Shown here: positions 26,908 to 35,257 of the stretch, piece after piece | How positions within the stretch are numbered: position 1 is the first letter of the stretch | How the letters are laid out: the number at the start of each line of letters is the position of its first letter | Notes under the pieces: generated by a model | What the model was told of the DNA's origin: nothing | The model's input: only the letters and a program-made list of their open reading frames with translations | Database searches by the model: none | DNA from: JAIQFF01 sp963725615 | Lineage (GTDB): Bacteria; Acidobacteriota; Terriglobia; Terriglobales; Acidobacteriaceae | Assembly: GCA_963725615.1 (NCBI GenBank) | Contig: CAVRZO010000025.1 | Span: 25,480-89,479 of the forward strand | Direction: 5' to 3' | DNA length: 64,000 nt | Made by a program: the position numbers and the translations under genes

Positions 26908-27912
26908 CTAGGCAATCACTAACTCGCCGCCGTGCTCTTTTTCGAGCGCCATGGCATGGTCGAGCGCAATGATGGCGCACTCGGCCTGATCGTCGGACGG
27001 CGGCTGGGTGGTAATGCGCTGCAGCCACAGGCCCGGCGCGGTCATCAGCGCGAACAGCGATCCGCGATGTCTCGCGGCGAAGCGGATGATCTCATAAGAA
27101 ACTCCCGCAATCACCGGCAGCAGCGCGATGCGCATGCCAAACTTGGCCCAGAATGTGGTCACAGGAAATACCGCCGACACCAGGATGTAGACCATGATCG
27201 AAATCAGCATCACCGTCATCAGAAAGCTGGTGCCACAGCGGGGATGAAAAGTCGAGTACTTCTGGACCGACGCGGTATTCAGCGGATCACCGTTCTCGAA
27301 GGCATAAACCGTCTTGTGCTCGGCGCCGTGGTATTCGTAAACCCGGTGAATATCGCTCCACAGTGATACTCCCCAGATGAAGAGCAGGAAGAGGGCAATC
27401 CGGATGACGCCATCCACCAGGTTGAAAATGATCTGCTCGCCGAACACGGGGTTCACCCGCTTCAGTTCGGTAGCCGCCAGCAGCGGCAGAAACTTGTACA
27501 TGAAAATGAAGAAGCCGACCGAAATGATGATATTGACTGCGGCCATCCAGCCGGTAATTTCGAGCTTCTTCTTCTCCGCCGCGGGCTCGGGTTGCAGTTC
27601 ATCGAGCGCAACGTTGGCGGAAAATTTCAGCGCCCGGAAGCCCAGGGTCATGGCATGGCCGAGCGTGACCACACCTCGGATGACGGGCCACGCCATCCAT
27701 TTGCGTTTTTCGGACAACCGCTCCAGCGGTTCGCTGTGGGTGGACACTTCGCCGGAAGGCTTGCGGCAGGCGATGGCCCAAGCGTGCGGAGAGCGCATCA
27801 TGACGCCCTCAAGCACGGCTTGCCCGCCGACCAGAGTTTCCTCGCCGCCTTCAAGTGCGGGCAAGAGCTGCACGGCCACCAGGAAACGCCACCAGGTTCG
27901 CAAAAAACGCAT
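26908..27912 (-). CDS. DUF1385 family membrane protein (YqhQ-like)
   Basis: The protein has the family hallmarks VGGQAVLEGVMMRSPHAWAI near the N-terminus, PVIRGVVTLGHAM, EYHGAEHKTVYAFE and the late FHPRCGTSFL. Four or five TM segments lie between about 140 and 300. The family is widespread but not well characterised; it has been described as a predicted metal-dependent membrane enzyme. The start at 27912 (MRFLRTWWRF) is supported by AAGGA ten bases upstream. It often lies near prfA and prmC in other bacteria, and it does here as well. Confidence 0.9.
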   Translation of the reverse strand: MRFLRTWWRFLVAVQLLPALEGGEETLVGGQAVLEGVMMRSPHAWAIACRKPSGEVSTHSEPLERLSEKRKWMAWPVIRGVVTLGHAMTLGFRALKFSANVALDELQPEPAAEKKKLEITGWMAAVNIIISVGFFIFMYKFLPLLAATELKRVNPVFGEQIIFNLVDGVIRIALFLLFIWGVSLWSDIHRVYEYHGAEHKTVYAFENGDPLNTASVQKYSTFHPRCGTSFLMTVMLISIMVYILVSAVFPVTTFWAKFGMRIALLPVIAGVSYEIIRFAARHRGSLFALMTAPGLWLQRITTQPPSDDQAECAIIALDHAMALEKEHGGELVIA

Positions 27913-28034
27913 ATGTGTTAGATGATCCTTCGAAGCATCGAGGCTCAAAGCACAAGGGTACCACAGGCAGTTTCGTTCAGGATGGCGGGGAGCTGGTTAA
28001 GCGACTAAGCAGATTGAGGTTAGAGGGATCGAAA

Positions 28035-28157
28035 TGTAGGCGCGCGCGAGCGTCCTCGCTCGTGCGGGGGCCATCACAGCATTCGATCAGCGCACAACGA
28101 AAGACTGACACTACCGGAACCGGGGACGCACGAGCGGGGCGCTCGCGCCCACATAGG
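28035..28157. repeat. Paired palindromic repeat upstream of DNA ligase
   Basis: GTAGGCGCGCGCGAGCGTCC and following TCGCTCGTGCGG are matched by the inverted CGCACGAGCGGGGCGCTCGC-GCCCACAT. The right end runs directly into the ribosome site GGAG of the ligase gene. A single arm recurs at 45607-45637. Confidence 0.8.
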
Positions 28158-28162
28158 AGCAC

Positions 28163-29944
28163 ATGATCAAGCTGGCTGAAGCTGGTGAGCGCATCGCTGC
28201 CACCACCAGGAAACTCGAAAAGATCGCGATCGTCGCCGAATATCTTAAGGCGCGCACACCGGAGGAGGCCTCGGTCTCCGCCGTATTCCTCTCGGGGAGA
28301 CCGTTCCCTGTCTGGGAGGAAGCCACACTGCAAGTGGGCGGAAGGGTCTTGTGGAAGATTGTCGCGGAGCTTTCCGGGAGGAGTGAAGCTGAACTTACGG
28401 CAGCCTATCGAGAGCACGGCGACCTTGGTGACGTCGCGGAAGCGGTTCTCCCACCATCCAGCGTCACAGCCCACGTAGGGACGGGCGCCCTCGCCCGTCC
28501 AGGCCGGGCAAAGCCCGGCAGTGCAGCGCTGAGTCTGTCAGAAGTTGCAGCCAAATTCCGCGAGATTGCGGCCGCCCGAGGCGCGGCGGCGAAAGCCGCA
28601 CTGACGCGAGAGCTCCTCTCGCAGGCCACTCCCCTCGAAGCCAAGTACATCATCAAGATCATGACTGGCGATCTGCGCATCGGCCTGAAAGAAAGTTTGG
28701 TGGAAGAAGCGATCGCCAAAGCCTTCGGCGGTACGTTGGGCGAGGTGCAGCGGGCAAACATGCTGCTGGGTGATATTGGCGAGACCCTGAAGCTCGCGGC
28801 GGAGAACCAACTCGGCGCTGCGAAAATGCGATTGTTCCATCCCCTGGGCTTCATGCTGGCCAGCCCGGCGGAGTCAGCCGAAGAGGCTCTCAGCTACTTT
28901 CAAAATGCCCTGGTCGAAGACAAGTACGATGGCATCCGCGCCCAGGCCCACTGTGCGGGCGGCGAGGTAAGAATCTTCTCGCGCACTCGTGACGAGATCA
29001 CGGAATCTTTCCCTGAATTGCCGGACGCGCTGGCGGGTTTGCCGGAAGACGCAATCCTCGATGGCGAAATCGTGGCCTGGAGCTACGAGGCCCCAGACGC
29101 CCCCCCGGCAAGCAGCGCCGACGGACGGGCACTCCCCTTCAGCACGCTGCAGCAACGCCTGGGACGGAAACAAGTCAGCGAGAAACTGATGCGCCAGGTC
29201 CCGGTGGCATATCTTGTCTTCGACGTTCTCTACGCCGGGGGCGAGCTGCTACTGGAGCGTTCTCTCCTCGAACGGGAGAAGATCCTCGATGCCCTGCTGG
29301 CAGCGCCAAGGAAAGCTTCAGCCAGTCCACGAGTCTCCTTGGGCCAGGCCCGTTTCGAATTCGGCGGCGACGTCGCCGAATCGAACACGCGCGTGATCCG
29401 CGCACCTGTTTTTCAGGCGGCAACGCCGCAAGAACTCGATCAACTCTTTGACGCGGCACAGGCCAGGGGCAACGAAGGCGTGATGATCAAAGATCCCAAA
29501 TCGCCTTACACTCCCGGACGGCGCGGGAAGGCGTGGCTGAAGCTCAAGCGCGAACTCGCCACTTTGGACGTGGTGGTCACTGCAGTCGAATACGGTCACG
29601 GCAAGCGCATTGGCGTGCTGAGCGATTACACCTTTGCTGTCCGCGACGGAGAAAAGCTGGTCAACATCGGCAAGGCCTACTCTGGATTGACCGACGTTGA
29701 GATTGCCGAGATGACCAAGTGGTTCCTGGAACACACTATTGAGGATCAGGGATTCCGGTTGGTCGTCGAGCCGAAAATTGTCCTCGAAGTGGCATTCAAC
29801 AACATGATGGAATCGGACCGGCATGAGAGCGGGTACGCTCTTCGCTTTCCTCGGATTGTCAGGCTGCGTCCCGACAAGTTGCCGGAAGAGGCGGATACGA
29901 TTGAGACGGCCGGGGAGATTTACGAAAGCCAAACCAAAAATTGA
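28163..29944 (+). CDS. ATP-dependent DNA ligase
   Basis: It seals nicks with ATP. The N-terminal DNA-binding domain (about 1-220) is followed by the adenylation domain with catalytic Lys254 in VEDKYDGIRAQ and then an OB domain with GRRGKAWLKLKRE. Other motifs visible are ILDGEIVAW and the late VEPKIVLEVAFNNM. The 593-residue length fits family B ligases (archaeal/LigB-like). GGAG lies five bases before the ATG. Residues about 104-121 (HVGTGALARPGRAKPG) are encoded by a REP-like palindrome and form an extra linker in the N-terminal domain. A long palindrome follows the stop codon. Bacteria also carry LigA, so this is probably an accessory ligase. Confidence 0.93.
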   Translation: MIKLAEAGERIAATTRKLEKIAIVAEYLKARTPEEASVSAVFLSGRPFPVWEEATLQVGGRVLWKIVAELSGRSEAELTAAYREHGDLGDVAEAVLPPSSVTAHVGTGALARPGRAKPGSAALSLSEVAAKFREIAAARGAAAKAALTRELLSQATPLEAKYIIKIMTGDLRIGLKESLVEEAIAKAFGGTLGEVQRANMLLGDIGETLKLAAENQLGAAKMRLFHPLGFMLASPAESAEEALSYFQNALVEDKYDGIRAQAHCAGGEVRIFSRTRDEITESFPELPDALAGLPEDAILDGEIVAWSYEAPDAPPASSADGRALPFSTLQQRLGRKQVSEKLMRQVPVAYLVFDVLYAGGELLLERSLLEREKILDALLAAPRKASASPRVSLGQARFEFGGDVAESNTRVIRAPVFQAATPQELDQLFDAAQARGNEGVMIKDPKSPYTPGRRGKAWLKLKRELATLDVVVTAVEYGHGKRIGVLSDYTFAVRDGEKLVNIGKAYSGLTDVEIAEMTKWFLEHTIEDQGFRLVVEPKIVLEVAFNNMMESDRHESGYALRFPRIVRLRPDKLPEEADTIETAGEIYESQTKN

Positions 29945-29961
29945 AATATTCGCCCGGAGGA

Positions 29962-30019
29962 CCACCACGAACCGCGTGGGGACAGCCGCCCTCGGCTGTC
30001 CCCACGTGGTTCGTGGTGG
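29962..30019. repeat. Long perfect-type palindrome between convergent genes
   Basis: Two 27-base arms (29962-29988 and 29993-30019) pair with one mismatch around a four-base loop; the arms include ACGTGGGGACAGCCG. It lies between the convergent ligase and cation transporter genes and could act as a two-way terminator, although no T-run is present. Confidence 0.85.
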
Positions 30020-30071
30020 CACTCGCACGAGTTCTCTCCAACCCGCCTTGCAAATAGCAGCGAATGGACCG

Positions 30072-30998
30072 CTAGTGCTTGTGCTGGTGTTCCCCATCCG
30101 CCACGGGAATCACGCACCCATGCGCCACTTCGCAGTCCGCGTTTTCGAACTGGATGGTGGTGTGGCTGATCTGAAAGTCATGGCGCAGGCATTCTTTCAA
30201 CTCGCGCAGAATGCGTTCGCTGACCGATGGCGGAATATCCGCGATGGAAATGTGGCAGGAGAGAGCTCGCGTCTCCGACCCGATGTTCCATACATGCAGG
30301 TCGTGGACGTCGTTCACGCCTTCAATCTGCCGCATGGCAGCCTCGACCTGTTCCAGCTTGACGCCGCGCGGTGTGCCTTCGAGCAGGATGTTGAGCGTCT
30401 CGCGCACGATGCCGAATCCTGACCAAAGAATGAGGACCCCAATCGCAACGGAAAGCACAGGATCGATCCAGTACCTGCCGGTGGCCATGATGATCCAGCC
30501 GCCTCCGATGACCGCCCCGGTCGAAAGCGTGTCGCCTATTTCGTGCAGCAACGCACTGCGGATGTTGACGTCACTCCCGGCGCGATACAACAGCAGCGCG
30601 ATCGCTCCGTTCATCACTACGCCCGCAGCGGCCACCCAAATCATTACGCCCGCATGCACCTGCTCGGGGTTCTGCAACCGCCGGACCGCTTCATAAAAAA
30701 TGAAGCCCGAGACCGCAACCAGCGAAACCGCGTTCACCAGAGCGGCCAGCACACCGGCCCGGTGGTAGCCGTAAGTCTTTGTAGAACTGGGCGGACGGGA
30801 CTGCAGGTAGACCGCGGTCAGGGAAAGCAGCAGGGCAAAGAAGTCCGACAGGTTGTGTCCGGCCTCGGACAGCAGAGCCAGCGAATGAGCACGGATACCG
30901 GCAACCACCAGCAACACAATGTAGGCAGCGGTTACGACCAGCGAAACTCGCAGGATCCGCGAGGTCTTTTCGCCTCCGCCGTGGGCGTGCACGTGCAT
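30072..30998 (-). CDS. Cation diffusion facilitator (CDF) family metal transporter
   Basis: It exports divalent metals such as zinc in exchange for protons. Six TM segments fit residues about 15-200. The metal-site pairs are His48/Asp52 (EAGHNLSDF) in TM2 and His152/Asp156 (LLHEIGDTLS) in TM5, the arrangement of the ZitB/CzcD group. His-rich ends (MHVHAHGGG and GEHQHKH) and the C-terminal cytoplasmic domain (DVHDLHVWNIGSETRALSCH) also fit. The length of 308 is normal. It is a single gene, convergent with the ligase. Confidence 0.94.
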   Translation of the reverse strand: MHVHAHGGGEKTSRILRVSLVVTAAYIVLLVVAGIRAHSLALLSEAGHNLSDFFALLLSLTAVYLQSRPPSSTKTYGYHRAGVLAALVNAVSLVAVSGFIFYEAVRRLQNPEQVHAGVMIWVAAAGVVMNGAIALLLYRAGSDVNIRSALLHEIGDTLSTGAVIGGGWIIMATGRYWIDPVLSVAIGVLILWSGFGIVRETLNILLEGTPRGVKLEQVEAAMRQIEGVNDVHDLHVWNIGSETRALSCHISIADIPPSVSERILRELKECLRHDFQISHTTIQFENADCEVAHGCVIPVADGEHQHKH

Positions 30999-31196
30999 GG
31001 ATCAAGTTTAAGGCTATAGGGGGAAGGCTTCAAGGCACAGCGGTAATAGTGCACCACTGACCACGTAGTGATGCACTACAATGCTCGGTCGTCTTCGACC
31101 GTTCTTTGCGTTGTTTGCGGCTTTTCTTTGCGATCTTTGCGGTTAAGCTTTTGAATTAGCAGGGAGCACCACAAACGGCGCCAATTCGAAGAAACC

Positions 31197-32495
31197 ATGC
31201 CTGTTCAGGAACAAAACTTCTGGCTGACTACGGCGGAGATGCCGGGGACTGACCCTGCCCTTCCACTTCCCGACAGCGTCAACGTCGCCATCATTGGAGC
31301 TGGTTTCACCGGGCTCTCGGCAGCGAGGACACTGGCTAAACTCGGAGCCAAGGTTGCCGTTTTCGAGGCCGAGACCATTGGCTGGGGCGCCAGTTCGCGA
31401 AATGGCGGCATGGTTCTTACCGGGCTCAAGCTCGGCGTGAACAAGTTGATTTCGATGTATGGCCGCGAGCGCACACAGCGCATGTATGCCGTCTCTCTGG
31501 CCACAATCGATTGCGTGGAGCAACTCGTCCGCGAAGAACACATCGATTGCGACTTCTCGCGCAGCGGGCATCTCGAAGTTGCCTGCAAGCAGAAGCATTT
31601 TGACGACTACGCCCGTCAGGTCGAAGTGATCGCGCGCGAGTTCAATCACAAGCTGCGTATCGTGCCGAGAGCTGAGCTGCAGTCCGAGATCGGGTCGTCA
31701 ATCTACTACGGCGGCATGGTGGATGAAGTCAGCGCCGGGTTGAATCCTGCGAGATACGTGGGGGGACTGGCGCAGGCAGCGATCCGGGCGGGCGCGACCG
31801 TCTTCGAGAATACGCGGGTGGAGAGAATCGAGCGTGAAGACCGGCAAGGAATGTCGCGCTGGCGAATCACGACCTCTCGCGGCAGCCTCTGGGCGCGCGA
31901 TGTGTTCGTCGGCACCAGCGGTTACACCGGGGCAGCGACTCCGGCGTTGCGCAAGAAGCTCATCCCCATCGGCTCGTACATCATCACCACCGAAGTCCTG
32001 CCCGAGGCCTTAGCGTGTGAGTTGAGCCCGCGCAACCGCATGATTTACGACTCCAAGAATTATCTCTACTACTATCGCCTGACTCCCGACAATCGGCTGC
32101 TCTTCGGCGGGCGCGCGGCATTCTTCCCCGAGACCGCGGATTCGATCCGCCAGAGTGCCGAAATCCTGCGGCGCGGCATGATCGATGTCTATCCGCAATT
32201 GCGGGACGTGAAAGTTGAATTCGTCTGGGGAGGCACGCTGGACTTCGCCTTCGACATCATGCCGCACGCCGGGCAGATGGATGGAATCTACTACGCCGTC
32301 GGCTATGCCGGGCACGGCGTCGCCATGGCCACCTGGCAGGGCCAGCAGATGGCAAAGATGATTGCAGGTGAGAAGCCGGAGAATCCGTTCGTGGGGATTC
32401 CGTTCCCCGGCGCGCCGCTCGGGCTGTACAACGGCGAGCCCTGGTTTCTGCCATTTGCCGGCGCCTGGTACAAATTTCTGGACTGGGTAAGCTGA
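31197..32495 (+). CDS. FAD-dependent oxidoreductase, DAO family (PuuB-like)
   Basis: The 432-residue flavoprotein belongs to the D-amino acid oxidase-like family and is closest in appearance to gamma-glutamylputrescine oxidases. The FAD motif GAGFTGL is at 34-40. WGASSRNGGMVLTG and the C-terminal AVGYAGHGVAMATWQGQQM are typical of that group. It should oxidise a primary or secondary amine and release hydrogen peroxide; the substrate cannot be read from sequence. It faces an APC permease, which could import its substrate. Confidence 0.88.
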   Translation: MPVQEQNFWLTTAEMPGTDPALPLPDSVNVAIIGAGFTGLSAARTLAKLGAKVAVFEAETIGWGASSRNGGMVLTGLKLGVNKLISMYGRERTQRMYAVSLATIDCVEQLVREEHIDCDFSRSGHLEVACKQKHFDDYARQVEVIAREFNHKLRIVPRAELQSEIGSSIYYGGMVDEVSAGLNPARYVGGLAQAAIRAGATVFENTRVERIEREDRQGMSRWRITTSRGSLWARDVFVGTSGYTGAATPALRKKLIPIGSYIITTEVLPEALACELSPRNRMIYDSKNYLYYYRLTPDNRLLFGGRAAFFPETADSIRQSAEILRRGMIDVYPQLRDVKVEFVWGGTLDFAFDIMPHAGQMDGIYYAVGYAGHGVAMATWQGQQMAKMIAGEKPENPFVGIPFPGAPLGLYNGEPWFLPFAGAWYKFLDWVS

Positions 32496-32512
32496 ACCGG
32501 CCAATTGCCGGG

Positions 32513-32660
32513 TGCCGGGTGCCCATCCTTGCGTTCTTTGCAAGGGTGGGATGCCACGGACCTCCGGAGCTGGGGCCCTTCTCTGATTCCCCAGGTACGG
32601 TTGGATGAAGATGGAATCACCCACCCTATTTCGCAAAAAGCGCGAAATAGGATGGGGCAC
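32513..32660. repeat. Inverted repeat block between oxidoreductase and permease
   Basis: Two palindromic units are seen, one around CATCCTTGCGTTCTTTGCAAGGGTGG and one around CCACCCTATTTCGC with GCGAAATAGGATGGGGC-like pairing. Both resemble the TGCCCCACCCTCG family at 38609, 45654 and 47078. Confidence 0.7.
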
Positions 32661-32666
32661 CCTCGC

Positions 32667-33974
32667 TCAGAGAGATCGTGGACCAGTTCTAAACACAAAG
32701 TATGCGACCGGCCCGACTGCCATCGCTGCCGGCCCCCATATCAATCCATAGCGATCGCTCCCCAACAGCGCGACGGCGCTCATGATTACGACTGCAACCA
32801 CGGAGTAGATCAGTCCGGCACGCCCGGCGGGAATCACAAACGGGCGCGGCATGTCTGGCTTCTTGCGGCGCAGTTGCCAGGCCGCGAGGACGGTCATGAC
32901 TGTGGTCGCGACTCGCAGCCAGTTGTAGATGCTGATCAGTTGCACCAGCGAATGCAACGCCAGCAAGCCGTACACTACCGCGGAGGTGATGATGGCAATC
33001 CAGGGCGTGCCGTAGCGCCGATGCTGGCCGGTCAGAACGTGCGGCAGGTAGCCATCTTCGGCCATGGCGAACGGCATGCGCGTGGATGCCAGGATGGTGC
33101 CGTTGAGCAGTGCGACCTGGGTGACCATGGCAGCCGCGAACATCCAGGCGCCGAGCCAGCGGCCTCCTATAAGTTGCGCTGCCGTGGGGAAAAACCCGGT
33201 ATGCCAGCTCTGCCAGTTGCCTAACGCCGCGAGCGACGCGAGGGTAGGCAGAAAATATGCCGCGATGGACATCGGAACGACCAGCGCCAACGCGAGCGGA
33301 TAACTTCGCCGGGGATTGTCCACTTCTTCAGCGACCGTAGAACACTGCTCGTATCCGGAATACAGCCACAGCCCCAGGGCCAGTCCCACTCCGAACACGT
33401 GGAACGTCGGCTGATGCGGAGGGATTACGGGAACAAACGGATTGTGATGCCACTTGGCCAGACCGATCACGACCAACACCAGCACGGGAAGCAGGATGAA
33501 CAGCTCCAGTATGGTGGCGAATTTTCCCACCATCTGAATGCCGCGCACGTTGATGTAGGTGATCAACGCGACGATGGCGAGGGAGACGATGTAGTGCCGC
33601 CACCCCGTGATCTCAGGAAAGTAGTAGCCCAGGTAGTCCGCGAACTGCACGGCGTAAACACTGCCCAGCAGGAAGGACGCGCACCAGTTCCACCATCCCG
33701 CGAGAAAGCCCCAGAAATCGCCGAAGCCGGCGCGTACCCAGCGATAGAAGCCGCCTTCGACTGGCATGGCCGTGGTCAACTCGGCCGTCACCAGCGAGAC
33801 CGGGATACACCAGAAGAACGGGATCACCAGCAGGAAGATCAGAGTCATGCCTGGACCGGAGGTGGTGACCATGTCTTCAAGCCCGAAGGGGCCGCCGGTG
33901 CAGTAGGAGAACATGACCCAGACGAAGTAGAAGAGGCCGGCTTTGCGCAGGGAAGACTTCGCGGTGGTAGACAC
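32667..33974 (-). CDS. APC-superfamily amino acid/polyamine permease
   Basis: The 435-residue protein has about twelve TM segments. The opening KAGLFYFVWVMFSYCTGGPF-GLEDMV resembles the Gly-rich TM1 of APC transporters, and GFYRWVRAGFGDFWGFLAGW is the conserved TM2-TM3 segment. YSGYEQCSTVAEEVDNPRRSY in TM6-7 fits the family. It would import an amino acid or amine with a cation. It is convergent with the PuuB-like oxidase; the two may form an amine-use pair, which is inference only. Confidence 0.9.
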   Translation of the reverse strand: MSTTAKSSLRKAGLFYFVWVMFSYCTGGPFGLEDMVTTSGPGMTLIFLLVIPFFWCIPVSLVTAELTTAMPVEGGFYRWVRAGFGDFWGFLAGWWNWCASFLLGSVYAVQFADYLGYYFPEITGWRHYIVSLAIVALITYINVRGIQMVGKFATILELFILLPVLVLVVIGLAKWHHNPFVPVIPPHQPTFHVFGVGLALGLWLYSGYEQCSTVAEEVDNPRRSYPLALALVVPMSIAAYFLPTLASLAALGNWQSWHTGFFPTAAQLIGGRWLGAWMFAAAMVTQVALLNGTILASTRMPFAMAEDGYLPHVLTGQHRRYGTPWIAIITSAVVYGLLALHSLVQLISIYNWLRVATTVMTVLAAWQLRRKKPDMPRPFVIPAGRAGLIYSVVAVVIMSAVALLGSDRYGLIWGPAAMAVGPVAYFVFRTGPRSL

Positions 33975-34009
33975 GGGCTTGGATTATACGGGGATGGGGA
34001 GCGATTGCA

Positions 34010-34102
34010 GATTTTCAGATTGATGATTTCAGATTGAAAATCCTGCGCTTACATATTCTGGGTTTGAATCAGAAATCAAAAATCAACAATCTGGAAATCA
34101 AA
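34010..34102. repeat. Inverted CAGATT/AATCTG array
   Basis: The left arm is GCAGATTTTCAGATTGATGA and following TTTCAGATTG; the right arm is AATCAGAAATCAAAAATCAA and following CAATCTGG. It is the AT-rich member of the tandem inverted array group and lies between the permease start and the terminator of the OmpA-family gene. Confidence 0.75.
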
Positions 34103-34103
34103 T

Positions 34104-34134
34104 AAAAAAGCCTCCGGCTTGCGCGGGAGGCTTT
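34104..34134 (-). terminator. Rho-independent terminator of the OmpA-family gene
   Basis: On the minus strand AAAGCCTCCCGCGCAAGCCG and following GAGGCTTTTTTATT form a stem with a T-run, about 40 bases after the stop codon of the gene at 34176-35030. Confidence 0.88.
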
Positions 34135-34175
34135 GGGAGGGCTCCGGTCCTTACGGATCCGTCGTCCTGAATTGA

Positions 34176-35030
34176 CTACTTCTGTACCGGCTGGTCCTGG
34201 TTCGCAGGAGCCGAAGCAGAGGTCGTGGCCAGCGTCTCCAGATCGTTCTTCAGGAGGCTGATCTCGACGCGTCCGCCGCTGGTGCGCTTGGTTTTCGCAT
34301 CATCGGTAGCTGCGGTGGGCACTGGCGCATTGCCCATGCCGACCACGTAAATCCGGTAGACCGGAATTTCGTGATTGAGCACCAGGTAACGCACGACTGC
34401 GTCGGCCATCTTCTGTGAAGTGGCGATCGCGGCCTGGCCGTGTCCGGAGGAGAAGCCCTGCACTTCGATGATGTAGCCGCGCTGATCCTTCAGCGGCGTG
34501 GCCATATCGTCGAGAGCGGCTTTGGCGTTCTTGCTCAGCACGCTCTGGCCGGGACGGAAGCGGATCTCGGTCTGGTTCGAAGCCTTGTACTGATCAATGT
34601 TGCCGACGACCTGCTCGACCGTGGTCAGGCGGGTGTTGGCCTGGGTCGCGGTCTGCTGCGCCATCTGGGCCTTGTTGCCGGCGTCAATGGCGTGCTGGTC
34701 GGCTTCGTTGGCCTTGGTTGAGGCCAGGCGAATGCCTTCCTGAGCGCGTGCGTCGGTGTCCTTGATCATCTTGGTGTTCGAGGACGTCAGTTCGTCCAAT
34801 TCATTGACCCGGTCACGGATGGGCGCGGTCTGCCGCTGCACATATTTCTTGCGGGCAAAGGGATTGATCTTGCCCCAGAAACCTTCATGCGTGTCAGGCT
34901 GCAAAGCAGGCTTGCCGCTGGCGCCGGCCGCGGCCGCGGGTTGGTCTTGCGTGGTGGGAGTGGTCTGCGCCAGCGCCGGAAGTGCCAGCACGGCGGTCAG
35001 AAGCAGCGCTACGAAAAGACGGTTCTTCAT
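34176..35030 (-). CDS. OmpA-family outer-membrane/peptidoglycan-binding protein
   Basis: The protein of 284 residues has a signal peptide (MKNRLFVALLLTAVLALPAL, cleavage at ALA-Q). A coiled-coil-like Ala-rich region (about 75-145) is followed by an OmpA C-terminal type domain (about 150-265; TEIRFRPGQSVLSKNAKAAL, GGRVEISLL). The conserved Asp/Arg of peptidoglycan binding is only partly recognisable. The start at 35030 is supported by GGAGGA eight bases upstream and by the signal peptide; the open frame to 35177 is not needed. It probably anchors to the cell wall. Confidence 0.82.
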   Translation of the reverse strand: MKNRLFVALLLTAVLALPALAQTTPTTQDQPAAAAGASGKPALQPDTHEGFWGKINPFARKKYVQRQTAPIRDRVNELDELTSSNTKMIKDTDARAQEGIRLASTKANEADQHAIDAGNKAQMAQQTATQANTRLTTVEQVVGNIDQYKASNQTEIRFRPGQSVLSKNAKAALDDMATPLKDQRGYIIEVQGFSSGHGQAAIATSQKMADAVVRYLVLNHEIPVYRIYVVGMGNAPVPTAATDDAKTKRTSGGRVEISLLKNDLETLATTSASAPANQDQPVQK

Positions 35031-35257
35031 TTCTAAGTCCTCCAAAGGGGGGAGCGTCTTGCTCCGTTCCTGCATTAATTCAAAAATATCGGCGTTCCTA
35101 AATACGCTACGCCTGCACTTGTATATAACAGGTCGAATGCCAAACCTCGGCCAGCGTAAGTCTTTAGCCAACAACACATTGTAACGCTACGGCCCGGAAG
35201 GCGTGAGCGAAAAAGCACCGGGCCGGGTAATTTTGGCGATTCTGATATAAAAACTGC

